From contig OX579635.1 of assembly GCA_951230915.1 (NCBI GenBank), forward strand, positions 45,384,001-45,448,000: a stretch of DNA of 64,000 nucleotides, read 5' to 3'. The translations under genes and the position numbers were made by a program. Every line of letters begins with the position of its first letter. The first letter of the stretch is position 1. The notes under the pieces are model-generated. The model was not told the DNA's origin and did no database searches. It saw only the letters and a list, made by a program, of their open reading frames with translations. Source of the DNA: Antitrichia curtipendula (Eukaryota; Streptophyta; Bryopsida; Hypnales; Leucodontaceae). Below are positions 1 to 11,850 of this stretch, one piece after another.

Positions 1-344
1 TGACTTATCACTTAAGATGTTTAAAGAGATAACTCCCCGACTGAGACTATAGCCCCAAGTTAAAGTTCATGTTTTCTAGTCATTTATGTGATGCTGAAAC
101 TTATTTTGTTGGGAAAATAACCAATGGAATTCTGTCGTGCAATGTTACAAGGTTAATGAGTACGAATGTCTGTAGGTTGTTGAATTTCTGGTATGGAAAT
201 TAGAATGATGTTTCTTCTGTGTGGAATTTTGACACCAGTACACCTTGACTTTGATATCCTGGAAGTATAGTAACGCAGCTTTTCTTTTGACTTTGACGTT
301 GATCATGTCCATTTTGATAGCACGTTTGGTTATCTTATTTCAGG
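1..344 (+). other. Intron (and upstream edge) of VIRILIZER gene
   Basis: Non-coding stretch before the first recognisable exon. A polypyrimidine tract followed by TTTCAG at 339-344 is a good 3' splice site, and the VIR reading frame is open from there. I see no further coding segment between 1 and 344. The rest of the gene lies to the left of the window. Confidence 0.6.
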
Positions 345-2655
345 CACTCTCAGCAGTTTCGTCTATGCTGCACTTGCTAAGCGCTCCAGCAAAACCGATT
401 ATTCTTCACGACGAGATAAGGTCCTTATTGGCCCGTTTGCCAGTTCCACGCCCTATTGCAGAGCGTCGTGCAGAAGCTGTTGCAGCGCAGACTTCATCAT
501 GCTTTGGCCGAATATCTTCGGCCATGTTTGTGGAGAAGGCGAACCCCATGGATATGGACATGAGAAGTAGTAGCGGCGAAACCAAGGATACTATACCATG
601 GGATTGCCCAAAACCTCTGCACGAAAGGCCAGTCGTGACAATGAGAACGTTAAAGAGAAGAGTTATTTCTACAATAGAAGTTGCAAGTAAACGACATCGT
701 GGCGACGTCACTGTCGGTGCAGTAGCTAGTCGTACTACTGTTTTGGTGACTTCAAGTCGACGTGATACATTCCGACTAAGGAAACCTAACACAAGCCGAC
801 CGCCATCTATGCATGTGGATGATTATGTAGCACGAGAGAAGAGCAGTGACGTCTTTCCCGGGAGCAACCCTGCGACTTCAGCCACTCCACTGCAGCGCTC
901 TAATTCCGGAACGGAAAGAGCACCTTCGAATCATGTGGATGAGTTTATAGCTCGAGAGCGGGATCAGCAGCAATCAACCGCTCCACCTGGAGTTCAAGGT
1001 TATGTAGAGAATGGTGGTACTAGAACTAGTTTGGACATACCTGAAGGAGCATACAATGGAGCAGAATTGGGATCGGCTGACGGGAACTCACGTACCGTAC
1101 ATACAAGCGCTGAGTACTCTAGTGTCAACATATCAGTATCAGGACTAGCAGCCTTTTCTACCGGACCTCCTGCTTTGGGATTGGTGAGTACCTCAGGCAT
1201 GAACACTGAATTTCCGAAAGTGTCTCAAACCTTGCAGAGAAAAGATATCACTCTCTCCGAGCTTCCTGCTTTTTCTTTACAGAGGGCAGAAGAAATCAAA
1301 ATGGAGCAGAATAATGGCGTAGCAGTTGAGAGCTGCACTCAGCCTCCATCACTGGTGAAAGTAAAGCTTGAGAGAACACCATCTACTAACAGTGCCTCTG
1401 CTGGATCACCTTCGCCTTTTCGACAATATGAACAAGAAATCAATACTACTGGGGGTCCTGCTGTGAAAAAGGAACCTTGGCAGCCAAGGTTTATGACACG
1501 AATTTCACACGGAGAAGCTCCTGTAGTTTCCAATTTTAGTACCTCACATAATGCTTCCTCTCAGCAAGCGCCTCACTCAGACCTAGGTTCCCATCTCCCT
1601 CCCCCACCCCCTGCTCCACCGTCTCCCTGGTCGGATGCGCCGCGGAGACTTGACCCTTCGCTACTCCCCCCGGTCGTTCCCAGGCTTGTACCAGCAATGA
1701 ACGTACTTCCTTATAATCACGGAGCAGGCCCCAGACCACCTGCGGATTTGCAAGTGGGTGGGGTTGTACTACAACCCCCTGCAGGTTTATGGCACGATTC
1801 TCCAACTTTGTTTTCGGGTCTTCCCTCGACTGCTCCTCCGATACCTGGTCCTACTCAACATGGACCTCTATATTTACAACAATCGTTTGTGGGTGCGAGC
1901 CGACCATTGGACACTTTGCCAGCGTACCCAGCTAGTCATCTAGGCAGTGCATCTTCTAGTGGTCACAGGTTTGGAAACTTTGGCGGTCCACCGCCAGGTC
2001 AAGGGTCATCGTCCGTTTTTCAGCCTCCAGTTCCAACTGGTATACCTCCTTCGCAGATCACGGTCCATTCAGAACAGTCTGTACTCCATCCTCCTCCATT
2101 GTATCCACAGGAGCCAGACATTGCATCACAGCAAGAACCAGGAGCAGTTCTGCAGCAAATACTTCAATCGCCTGAGACTATTCAAGTATGTCATTAGCCT
2201 CTCTGCCTAGCTCACTATATTGATGGTTTGTTTGGTCTGTGCATCGATTTTGGTGGCTGTCGTTTTTCTTAGATTTGAATGTTCGAGATTAGTGTTTCCT
2301 CAAGAATTTGCAACTACGTTACTCTCGCCTTTACGGAGGGATCAGTTCGGAATGTTGTCCTTCTCCTTCTTGTTTAGAAATGTAGATATTGGATGTATAG
2401 GGACACTTCTATTGGATATGTAGGAACATGTGAGTTCTTTTGGGTCGTAGATCTTCGCTCCTGGTCAAGTAGGACTACCTCGGAGTAGTTGTCAGTATTA
2501 TAAATATTTTGTGCTGGACTGGTTGCCATTCTGTCCATGATATTGTTACGTTGGTGATGTTTGATCAGGAACTTCTTAAAGACCCGAAGAAGCTTCAGCA
2601 GCTGCTAGAACAGCATCCAAAACTCATCACTCTCCTGCAGGCACATCTGAGTTGA
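345..2655 (+). CDS. VIR: VIRILIZER-like m6A methyltransferase complex subunit, C-terminal exons (5' truncated by window)
   Basis: Two exons are visible: 345-2185 (about 613 codons, ends phase 0 at CAA|GTATGT) and 2569-2655 (after TTGATCAG, ends TGA). VIRILIZER is a large scaffold of the nuclear METTL3/MTA-WTAP/FIP37 complex that places N6-methyladenosine on mRNA. The diagnostic stretch is FRLRKPNTSRPPSMHVDD, coded near 770-820; it is nearly identical to the segment I recall from animal and plant VIRMA proteins, followed by YVARE. A second degenerate version, APSNHVDEFIARER, follows at about 920-960. The remainder is Pro/Ser/Gln-rich and probably disordered, with a poly-Pro run around 1600-1625. 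The short last exon encodes ELLKDPKKLQQLLEQHPKL, a helical tail I believe plant VIR proteins share. The open frame runs upstream to 245 without an ATG, so the beginning is intron or missing exons. Identity is confident; the exact 5' exon edge is inferred. Confidence 0.82.
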
Positions 2656-3861
2656 CCACCAAGTTTATATGTATTGTCTGTATACTTTTGTCGGAGCTTA
2701 CTTTAAGGTCTTGTATGTGACATGGTTGTCTCTTATTGAATCCAGAATCTTTGTGATGCGAACTTTGTTTTCATCCTTACATGTCATAAGTATCATGACT
2801 TTCTGTGCTTATTATGGCATTCTTCTTCTTTATGCATGTCTTAAATATTTATTGGGCTTGCCATACAGGATAAGATGAGGCACGGCATCTTCTGAGTTGG
2901 CTGGTTGTCGAAGGAAAAAATGCTTGTATTTTTTTGGAGGCGTACGGAGTAATTGATGCCCTACCTCTTCCCGATGTATACTTGTTATCAGTATCAGATA
3001 CTGTTTAATCCCTCACCAATCTCTTTTGCAAGGTTCGCCACGTACGAAGGTATTCGTCTTGTGGCTATTCTCACGATTTTGTATGTAAACAGTAACAGTA
3101 AACGTGTAGATCGTTCTGGTGTTACATGATAGACGTGGGAGTGTTTCATGAAACTGTTTCTGAAGCCTAGGGTGTGAGCATTACATTCAGTTGATCACTG
3201 ATAGTTTGTTTAAACTCTTATGACATCATATGGTGGGACTGAACGCAGAAACATAGTCTGTCGGCTCTTTGAATTGTGCCGTTCCCAATTCTCTGGAGGT
3301 TCACCTGAAGGGACTCCACCTGTATTGTCAAGATGGCCAATTTCAGAAACTTAAGATCAAGTGGGATGCATGGACGCTCCAAGTCTCGATGGATGTTTGT
3401 GTCCTTCCATATTTTACTGCACTTAAATCCCCGCTTGCAGAAAAGGCCAATTCGTATAAGATGAGGGCAGCTGGTGGTACTGCAAGCAGCGATTGAAATC
3501 TAGATGGGGACAGAGACCAAACAGATGTGTTCAGGATGCATGTGTCTGTTATTGCTTATCGGATAACTTAGTGTTCAAGATGCTTGACATTCCGTGATTG
3601 CATACTTTGTATCAACATGTTAGTGCTTTACAAACTTAGTCACTGAACTGGCCACACTTCCACACAAGGAATTGTGCCTGCATTCTGTTATTCAACCAGT
3701 TCGTCTCTTTCATAAGGAGGTGTTGAGCAACAAGCACACAGAATTAGTCGTTACTTCAAGTGCCTTCATCCCCAGCGCATAGACTTTTTGTTGCTCGTGG
3801 CAATGATTCCATGCTATTTTATTTTATTGTTACTAGTGTGCACTGTGCCGCCACCAGAGCC
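2656..3861 (+). other. 3' flank / probable 3' UTR of VIR
   Basis: No convincing coding frame: the short frames here start with non-ATG codons and have no recognisable domains. The T-rich sequence fits a 3' UTR and downstream flank. An AATAAA-like string lies at about 3864, at the start of the following repeat array. Confidence 0.4.
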
Positions 3862-4643
3862 AAAATAAAAGTAAAAATAATTCTATAATTTTTAATTCAT
3901 TAAAACTTTGAAATTCAATAACTTTCACACTATAATGTGAGAGGTTGTGCTTTTGGTATGAATAGGAACCTTATACGGGAAGGAGTGAAAGGGCTTTGTT
4001 TGGAGGCATTTGGACACATGCAAAGTGAAAGTTATGGTTTTTTCAAAATAAAAGATAATTTAATTCAGTTTTTTTAACTAAAAAATCTATAAATTTCACA
4101 CGATAGGTCCAAACACCACAAAATTGTCACAAATCAAAAGCTTTATACACTAAAAAGTGCAAGGGTTTTGTTTCGCGGCATTTGGATATGTGATGGGAGA
4201 GTTATGATTTTTCCAAAATAAAAGGAAACTTAAATGAATTTTTGAATTTGTAAAAACATTGAAATTCAATAACTTTCACATCATAGGTTCAAGTGCCATG
4301 AAACTAAGTTAGTGCTCCCCTCTTTGAAAAGAACTTTGTATTGGTACTAAGAACTTTGCTAGACTCTTTAGGGTTTCTTATATATTAGCATATCAAACAA
4401 AACAAATGACCTAATTTAAGGTGTAGAAGACTAGTGCTCATGTGTTGTTGTAACAACCAAAATAAAAGTGAAAAAAAATTCTTAATTCATTCAAAATTCA
4501 AAATTCAAAATTCAAAATTCAATAACTTTCACACAATAGTGTAAGAGGTTGTGTTCTTGGTACAAATAGAAAACTCTACACACAAAAGAATGCAAAGACT
4601 TTGTTTTATGTCATTTGGACATGCAATGTAAAAGTTACGGCTT
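3862..4643 (+). repeat. Diverged tandem array, unit about 170-183 bp, four units
   Basis: Units begin with AAAATAAAAG at 3862, 4045, 4215 and 4459. Each carries in order a TTCAATAACTTTCACA-like segment, a (A)GGTTGTG or AGGTCCAA segment, a GGCATTTGGACATGYRATG-like segment and a GTTATG ending before the next AAAATAAAAG. The third unit is truncated and followed by about 150 bp of other sequence before the fourth. The fourth contains a short CAAAATT microrepeat (4495-4520). No protein coding is seen; it could be old satellite or transposon-derived sequence. Confidence 0.75.
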
Positions 4644-6011
4644 TAGTGATATATTCCCATTGGTTGAAATTGTTGAATTGCTTCAAAATCTTTAGAGAAT
4701 ATTACTCCATTTTGAATGAATGTATGATCAATTTGGTGAACAAAAGATAATCATCTATGTCTGTGGATATAAAGAGGTTCATGACTTCAATAAAGATTGC
4801 TTTAATTTTTCACCACCCAAAAAATGAAATAAAACCTCTAGATTTACTTGATTCAAGTAGGTGAAGTGTTAGCAAAAGGCCTTGAAATGGCGGTTGTCTT
4901 CTACAAATGCATACTTGATTAGTGCATGCAAGTGTGCAGGAATTGCACTTAAAGCCTACTCAACCTCACCAATTAGGTGCATCTTTTGTAAGATGCACCC
5001 GCAATTAAGCAACACTTTAAGAGCTATTGGTCATTTTTGATGGATTTCAGATGCCCAAAAATATTTTCCTTTCTTTTTTTCTTGAAGAAAAATTGATGCA
5101 ACATCTAACACAAGTGGCTTCATATTTTTTGGAGCATATATGAATTACTTATGAGTTATTTATGAATTTTCAAAGAATTATGTTATAGGCACCTATTTGT
5201 GATCCTAGGCCTTGCAAAACTCATTCATTTGCAGTCTGAAGAAAAGATATGGCTTGACCAAAAACAAAAAATATAGCATTCAAAAAAGTAATACACAAGG
5301 TTCCTAAATGTGACCCTTATTAAACTTAAACGGATCCTACATTTTTTTAATATTTGTAAGAAGGCAATTGAGCAATCAATTCCCATTTAGAAAAATTAAG
5401 TGGACACACTGTGGCTTTGAAATTGACCCTCCCTGGCTCTTATTCCATCCATTGACAAACCTTAATTAAGCAACCCCATGCACTAAGAGAGGTTGGCAAT
5501 CCATTTTAGAACCATTTACTCTCCATTTCAGAGCTTCCTACATGATTGTTTGAAGAAGAGGGTCACTTTTTGAGCCACCTACCTTACATTCCTTCTCACA
5601 ATGGAAGCCGATTTGGTAAGTGAAAACGTGGATTTCCTAAAAGCATCCCCACAATGGCAGTGCTAGAAAGGAATATCAATTGGAGGAGTTGCGTACATGC
5701 ATTGCTAATGACCGTGGCTTCTATGCTCCATGGTGCCATGGGATTGGGACACATGAATAGGGAGATGCATGGAGCCCAAGAATGAAGGCCGCCACCTCAT
5801 CAATGCCATGACCATTGTGAAGGCTAACTAGAGGGTGGTTTAAGGTGGTAGATAAGTAATGTGAGGTAGTTTCATTGCTTTAAAATGAAACTATAAAATA
5901 TTTATCTTTCAATTTATTGAAAGCAAGGGATTCAACAACTACCGGTACCTCATATAGCTTCAAAAGTGATTTATATATTGAGTTTTCAAATGAAAAGACA
6001 AGTTCTTTTAA
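4644..6011. other. Intergenic, AT-rich, nothing recognised
   Basis: No long frame, RNA gene or clear repeat boundary was seen. It probably contains old unrecognised repeat debris. Confidence 0.5.
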
Positions 6012-6226
6012 CACTTGAATGCTTCAATCCTTTTCCAAATTTATGCACATTTTTGCTTATATCCGTTTGTACAAAAATATCATTTATAGCAATTTCATGA
6101 AATTGGTCATTAAAAAAGGTTGTCTTTTTGACATTCAAGTATTACATTGGATGATGAGAGATTAGTTGAACTAAACAATGCCTACAAGACCTCCTTTCAT
6201 CATCCAGAATATGGATGTCGGAGCGC
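6012..6226 (+). mobile_element. Small non-autonomous element, family with copies at 29.7 and 45.7 kb
   Basis: Preceded by TTAA (6008-6011). The sequence is alignable with 45707-45927 (opposite strand) and 29702-29932 over nearly its full length. Shared blocks are CTTCAATCCTTTTCCAAATT, TGCACATTTTTGCTTATATC, a TTTCATGAAATTGGTC-like block and CAGAATATGGATGTCGGAGC. Its right terminus is interrupted by the element that starts at 6231. Confidence 0.7.
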
Positions 6227-6230
6227 TTAA

Positions 6231-6621
6231 CCCTTTAGGGTCAAGTTTGCCCATTTTGGTTGATTTAATTCAAATTTTAAAAATAATTTAAAGCTAGTGG
6301 TCCACTGGTAAGCGAGATCTGAATGAAGTAGGATGGCACGGAAACTATGCTTCTAACAAGTTTATATACAATGATTTTGAATGAACATTGATCCCATATG
6401 GAAGGAATCTAAGTGAATCATGAGGAAATTTGAATCTCGCAAAAAGTTTCATTTGTCGATAGATTCATGTAACCCGCCTCCAGTGATTAGCACAATAAGT
6501 TTACTTTCCTTTCATGCTCCCAAATCAAGACAAAGTTTAGTTTATTTGATTTTGTACATTATATTCCAACTTTCAGAAGGATGCTTTCACTTTCAAAAGG
6601 GACGCCTTTGGCCCTAAAGGG
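6231..6621. mobile_element. TTAA-flanked inverted-repeat element (piggyBac-like MITE), 391 bp
   Basis: Flanked by TTAA on both sides (6227-6230 and 6622-6625). Left end CCCTTTAGGGTCAAG, right end (reverse complement) CCCTTTAGGGCCAAAG. The CCC...GGG termini and the TTAA target duplication are the established signature of piggyBac. There is no internal transposase frame, so it is non-autonomous. It lies inside the right end of the 6012-6226 element. Confidence 0.72.
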
Positions 6622-6991
6622 TTAAGGAATTGGAAAGTTCCAAATCTTGCACTTTCAACAATGGATGTTTTTCTTCTTGAGAGATTGTGGTTTTACGGGA
6701 GCCACTTAGCTAGTGTCTTTTTGTAGCTCCTTCAGTGCTTCGTTGAGGCTGCTAACGCAGCCTTGGGTGATTGGACACCCTACCAAGTTGGCTTTTGTTT
6801 TTATTCTTCTTTTAATTAGTGATAAAAAAAATTAATTTTAATTTTTTTTGCTAGGGATGTGGTCCCTTGGTTCTGTGTACCGTTTCCCCTTGCAATGGAA
6901 ATTGTCCATGTGTTTCAAGAAGAATAAAAAATAAAATTCCAAAGCTTGAGTCTAGTAAAACCTCTCAACAGCCCATTCTTCTCTATCTGTA
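6622..6991. other. Intergenic, nothing recognised
   Basis: AT-rich sequence with a T-rich tract near 6825-6850. No coding or repeat structure that I can support. Confidence 0.4.
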
Positions 6992-7410
6992 AGGTAGGAG
7001 GCTCTAAAATGGAGTAGACATTAAGAATGGATCCTAAAAATGGCTATGAAATGGATATGAGTTGGTTGCTCAAATTGACATGTATAGTCATTGAATGAAT
7101 CAAGAAAAAAAGCATTATCAATTGCAAGAGCCAATCATTCGCTTTGTTTTCCCCATCTTTCTTTAGAATTGCAAGACAGTGAACCGTTTATAAAAGACCT
7201 AGGGTCCGTCATAAACAGGGACCTATGACCCAATTCGTTTGAAAATTCATAAGTAATTCAAAAAAACTTAGAAAAATACAAAACCACTTGGGTTAGATTC
7301 CTCGTCTATATCTCTTTATCTGAAAAATGAGCTAAAATTATTCCCATCCAATGAAATACACGAAAAAGGCAGAACAGCCCTTAGATAAAGAGATGCCATT
7401 TCTGAGCCTC
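6992..7410 (+). mobile_element. TA-flanked AGGTAGGAGGCTC element, right end damaged
   Basis: Left terminus AGGTAGGAGGCTC preceded by TA (6990-6991), identical to the left terminus of the complete copy at 50491. The internal block around 7200-7330 (AAACCACTTGGGTTAGATTC) is shared with 8640-8700, 49580-49630 and 50650-50700. The right end is only GAGCCTCC before a CTCC microrepeat, so it appears truncated. Confidence 0.6.
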
Positions 7411-7550
7411 CCTCCCTCCCTCCAAATGATTATGGAAACCCAAAAACATGGAAAGATGGGGAGATGCCTAGTATTGTATCCTCCCCCAACCTCACTTGGC
7501 GGTAAGTTATTCCTTCCTCACTTACTTTTACTTTTGTCTTGAGGTGCTTA

Positions 7551-7551
7551 C

Positions 7552-7593
<42 letters not shown>

Positions 7594-7627
7594 TTTATTA
7601 TTATTATTATTATTATTTATTTTTTTT
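7551..7627 (+). repeat. Trinucleotide microsatellite (ATT/ATC)n
   Basis: CATTAT repeats pass into pure ATT repeats and then a T-rich tail. Short-frame translations here (poly-Leu) are artefacts of the repeat. Confidence 0.9.
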
Positions 7628-7858
7628 CATTTTTTTTTCATACAGACATTGCTTTCTCTTCCATTCCGTTCCGCCGTGGGTTGCACGGAACCCAAGTGAG
7701 GAGTAAAAGTATTCATAATGTTGCCAATTTGCCATGAGGCCCATGACTCTCCAAAGGGACAGCTGCTGATGCCACCTGTCCAGGAAACGGGCTTACACCT
7801 CCATCCAGATCCATACTTATCCTAGACAGCTGCTGCTTTAACGTGGAGGCACCCATTA

Positions 7859-8146
7859 AGGTAACTACACCTCAAATCACACAAATGAGTAATTCAGCAT
7901 GGTTCCCATCATTATATTGGAAAAATCTTTTTGTGGGGTCCCGTTGGATAGTGAAAAGGGGATTTTAGATTCTCTTAGAATGCAATTTTTGGGCACCATA
8001 TGGATAACTACGAATTTTTCAAAGTGCTGAAAATAGGTGTTCCTAAAAGTGATCGTAGATTCTCTCATGAACAACGGGAGTCCATTTTAGGCAAGAATTT
8101 GTAATGTGCGATTTTAGGAAGCGTGCGTTTTTAGATGTAGTTACCT
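7859..8146. mobile_element. TA-flanked MITE with AGGTAACTACACCT termini, 288 bp
   Basis: Left end AGGTAACTACACCT, right end (reverse complement) AGGTAACTACATCT, flanked by TA at 7857-7858 and 8147-8148. The internal sequence recurs at 32735-32968 and in part at 36210-36450 (for example GATTCTCTTAGAATGCA and CATTTTAGGCAAGA). No coding capacity. Confidence 0.72.
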
Positions 8147-8978
8147 TACCAACAAGGATCCCATCGGCAATCTTTAGATGTGGGCTGTTATTGGGACCCT
8201 TTTCTTTGAAGCGTTTGTAGAAGAAGCTCTGTAATGGGCAATAAGCGGTTCTGAAATGGAAACGTGATGGTCACTAGATGGAATATCAATAATGTGAGAG
8301 CGTAATAAGATTTGTCATATGTTGGTTCAACCTTTGGCAATGGATGGAATAAGAGCCAAAGTAGGTCCATTTTGAACTAAGTCAACACTAGACATGTATT
8401 AATTAAATTTTTCTAAATGAAAATTGTCCTTCTTACATATGTTAATAGAAAAATTTGGGGTCCGTTTAAGTTTAGTAATGGTTGCATTTTGAACCCTTGT
8501 GTATTACTAGTATGTGCATGCTCGTAGTGTTTGTTTTTGGTGAAGCTATATCTTTTTTCAAATTGTGCATGTGGGATTTTTGCAAGGTCTACAATGAAAA
8601 AATAGGTGTGTATGACAAAATTCTTTGGAAACTCATAAGTAACTCGTTTATGCTTTGAAAAATATGAAACCACTTATGTTAGATTCCGCATCAGCTTTTC
8701 TTCAACCAAAAAATAAGATAAATTACTTTTACGCATCTAAAATTCATCAAAATGGCCAACCTAACTTTAAAGGGTCACTTCATGAGCACACTACCTAAAA
8801 GGGTATCAGAAATTCAACAAAGGCTGGGACTCATTTCCAGCCATTAGTTCTTAGAGTGTTGTCATGTCAAAAGTCCTCAGTTTTGAGTGCCAAAGGGAAC
8901 AAAAAGTAATCTCTAAATTAGCAATTATAGAACATTCTAGACATTGGTTATAGGTTTGGACCATATTTGAAATACCAT
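8147..8978. other. Intergenic with a fragment of the AGGTAGGAG family
   Basis: From about 8413 to 8797 the sequence resembles the internal part of the TA-flanked elements at 6992 and 50491 (GAAACCACTTATGTTAGATT near 8668) and ends in GAGCACACTACCT, a decayed version of the family's right end. No gene was seen. Confidence 0.45.
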
Positions 8979-9154
8979 TGACTAAAATACGACTCCAAAT
9001 TTTTACGTTTCTTCTAAGTCACTCCCTAAATCTCCAAAAAGTCATGAAATGTAATATATAAATATTTCATACACTTTTCAAATCTTCCACAGTTTTGGAA
9101 GATTTTTGGAGTGAATTATAAATAATACAAAAATTTGGAGTTGTACTTTAGTCA
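8979..9154. repeat. Fold-back inverted repeat, 176 bp
   Basis: The left arm TGACTAAAATACGACTCCAAAT matches the reverse complement of the right arm (9133-9154) with two mismatches. The arms extend inward imperfectly through CACTCC...AAATCTCCAAAAA and TTTTTGGAGTG. This looks like a MITE-type fold-back; no clear target duplication was found. Confidence 0.6.
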
Positions 9155-10169
9155 GCACTATTTTACTAAATAAAATATTATTATTCATGAATTTCTTATA
9201 AAAAAATTCTAAAGATAATCCGCATACCACTTACTAAAAAAACTTTCAAAAATTTACTTGTATCAAAAGTTTTTTTCACTAATACATTTTTTTAAATGAT
9301 AAAAAGACAAAATATTTTTTTCAAAATTCTTAAAATTTCATTTTATACAAGTGTGTTACTTATACTACAATGTATCCTAATTTTGTTTAAAATCTCTAAT
9401 TCCTCAATTAGCCATGGCAACTTTAATAAGTATATAAAACATTTTGAGAGCCAGCATATATCATTATGCAATTCAAAAAGTCTTACAATATTCAAAATTA
9501 TTTCATCATTGAAATACAATTATTGAATTTTTTTTGTTGATCCACAACTGAAGGTATTTTTTGCAATTGGCTGATTTGTGCTATATAAAGACAAATGTAA
9601 GATAAAACAAAATATGCAGTATGTTAATTCACTAATTAAAATTAACTTTGTCTTCAGGCTCTTATACTTAGATTAATTGAAATAAAAGTCTAGTTCATAA
9701 TTACAAAATGAATGATTTGTATACCAAAAATGTACCAAAAAAATTGGATATTGGTTGAAATTGGTTGAAATTTTTGTTAAACCCTAAAGACTAAACAACA
9801 TATTTTCTTATAACATAGAAATTTTGGAGAGCTCACCTAAGAGGCTAAGATTGGAATTTCTGTTTTTATTCTTTGAAATTTCCACACAACATGTGGTCAA
9901 GTAGGTTTAAGACCCAACAATTTTCAAAACTTTTGACATCATGGGTAAAAAATTGTTGTACAATATGAGCAACTCAAGTAGCTAAAAAAACAAAACTTTT
10001 TTAAGAAACAAAATTTGAAATTGGTTTTTATTAATGAGATGAAAGCCATGAGGAATTTTAGTTTGCTGGCAGTTATTGAATCTCTACTCTAAAATAAACT
10101 TTGAAGTCCTATTTAATTCAATTTTCAATAATTAGAAAATAAAATAAAATTATAGGACGTAGATTGTTT
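9155..10169. other. Intergenic, very AT-rich, nothing recognised
   Basis: Low-complexity A/T sequence without supported genes or repeat boundaries. Confidence 0.5.
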
Positions 10170-10930
10170 CATTAGAAGAAAATGAAGGGTTTTGCAACTA
10201 CATTGAGCAAATAATTTATGGATTGCACCAGACATTTACGACTAGTGAGAATCTAGAGGCCTACAATCACTATGGACAAGTTTTCTAGTTGTATTATAGT
10301 TGCAAGTCAAAACGGGATTGTTTCTCATTTGGTAGTTTATTTGGAACTTCATTCATGCACTTTATGACGTGGTTGCTTATGTAGTATTCACTCAATTAGT
10401 AAATTGTACAACTTATTGACAACTCATTTGCGACTAATGTATGACTTCTTTGCGACTCATTTATAACTTCATTGTCAATTGTTTGTGACTCATTTGCAAC
10501 TCATCTGTGACTTGTTTGCAACTTGTTAGTGACTTCATTGCAACTTGTCAGTGACTTCATTACAACTTGTCAGTGACTTCAATGCAACTTGTCTATGACT
10601 CATTTGCAACTTGTTTGTGGCACATTTGTGATTTGTTTGTGGCTTGTAGAATTTTTAGATTTTAAAATCTACAATGTGTAGAAATCTATAAAATTGTCGA
10701 AATCTACAAAATATATAAATCTATAAACTGTATAAATCTTTGAATTTTATTAATAGAATTCATTACATAAGGATACAATTACTTACAAGTCTTATATGTC
10801 TAATCTAATGGTACTCTTAATAACTGATATGGGATATTAGACAATCAAAAAATGATTTGAAAACAACTAAGAAATAACTACTGTTATTTTAGAGTTGCAA
10901 TTGTTTCCTAGTCATTTTTTGTGATTGCAA
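10170..10930 (+). mobile_element. Partial CACTA-type element (left end and subterminal repeats)
   Basis: Begins CATTAGAAGAAAATGAAGGG, a decayed form of the CACTAGAAGAAAATGAGGGG end at 11851. It follows the same order of blocks for about 750 bp: TTGCGACTAGTGAGAATCT-like, GACRTGGTTGCTTATGTAG, and AATCTAATGGTACTCTT near 10800. It contains a 22-bp tandem repeat, unit GTGACTTCATTGCAACTTGTCA (about 10525-10600), with looser versions on either side. No right terminus was found. Subterminal repeat clusters are a known CACTA feature (transposase-binding sites). Confidence 0.65.
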
Positions 10931-11850
10931 ATCAACACAATAGATATCATATAGTGTAGACTAGTCCCTAGTCCTAGAATTTTTCCTTTGTTTTCTCCTA
11001 ATTGCATTTTAATGATTTTCATCATAAACTCCTAAAACTCCTATTACTATCTAATGAAAAACTCCATAATTTGTTGTTATGATTTAATCCAGAGTACTAA
11101 CACGATTTGACTTGTAAAATCACGAACATTGTTTATATTTTTCATTTTAAAGTTAATGGTGGTTCACAAGCCTCTTCAACAGACATTGATCAAATAAAGT
11201 TCATTTTTCACAACATTCATCATCCATCCAATGGATGGTTGAGTGCTTAGAGATTAAAAAGTGAGTTACAAAGTCATTAAGTACATAAATTTTTTAAATA
11301 TCAATGCTTAAGGACCTTCCACAATGTTACTACAACAAGAATAATTCACGTTATAGTGGCCCAAAATTCATGGACAAGCTTGCATTCAAAATTTCATACA
11401 ATAGAAGGAATATGATTCACCGAATGCAAAAGGGGCCCTGCCTTCAAGTTCAAGAATGTTAAGGTAACCACACCTAAGTGCGTTCAAATAAGCTCTTTAG
11501 ACAAGTAGATTAGTACACTTTGGTCAAGATCTATACCATTTTTCATGGATGAGAAGTCTATTTAGAATCCTACATGGCTAAAATAGATAATGTTTTGCTT
11601 GTATCTAAGATCTTTTTTCTTGACCACTTCTTTGAGGTACAATATTACTTTACAAAAGATTAATACTTAAGAGAGTGTTGTTTATTAGACCTATTAATTC
11701 TATTGTAGACCAAACAAATTTTGTAAGAGATCATAATAGACTAAAGCCTTACAACCATACATTTTGTCTATATAATTGATCTTGCGTTTGACAATGTTGG
11801 ATCTAATAATAAATAGTTATGGCCCATCTACGGTCTCTCTCAGGATTATA
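10931..11850. other. Intergenic, nothing recognised
   Basis: AT-rich. A single AAGGTAACCACACCTAAG at about 11461 resembles one end of the AGGTAAC family, but no partner end was seen. Confidence 0.4.

Noticed and set aside
245..344. Extension of the VIR frame upstream to a TTG at 245
   Set aside because: No ATG, and a strong 3' splice site lies at 339-344. The hydrophobic translation looks like intron.
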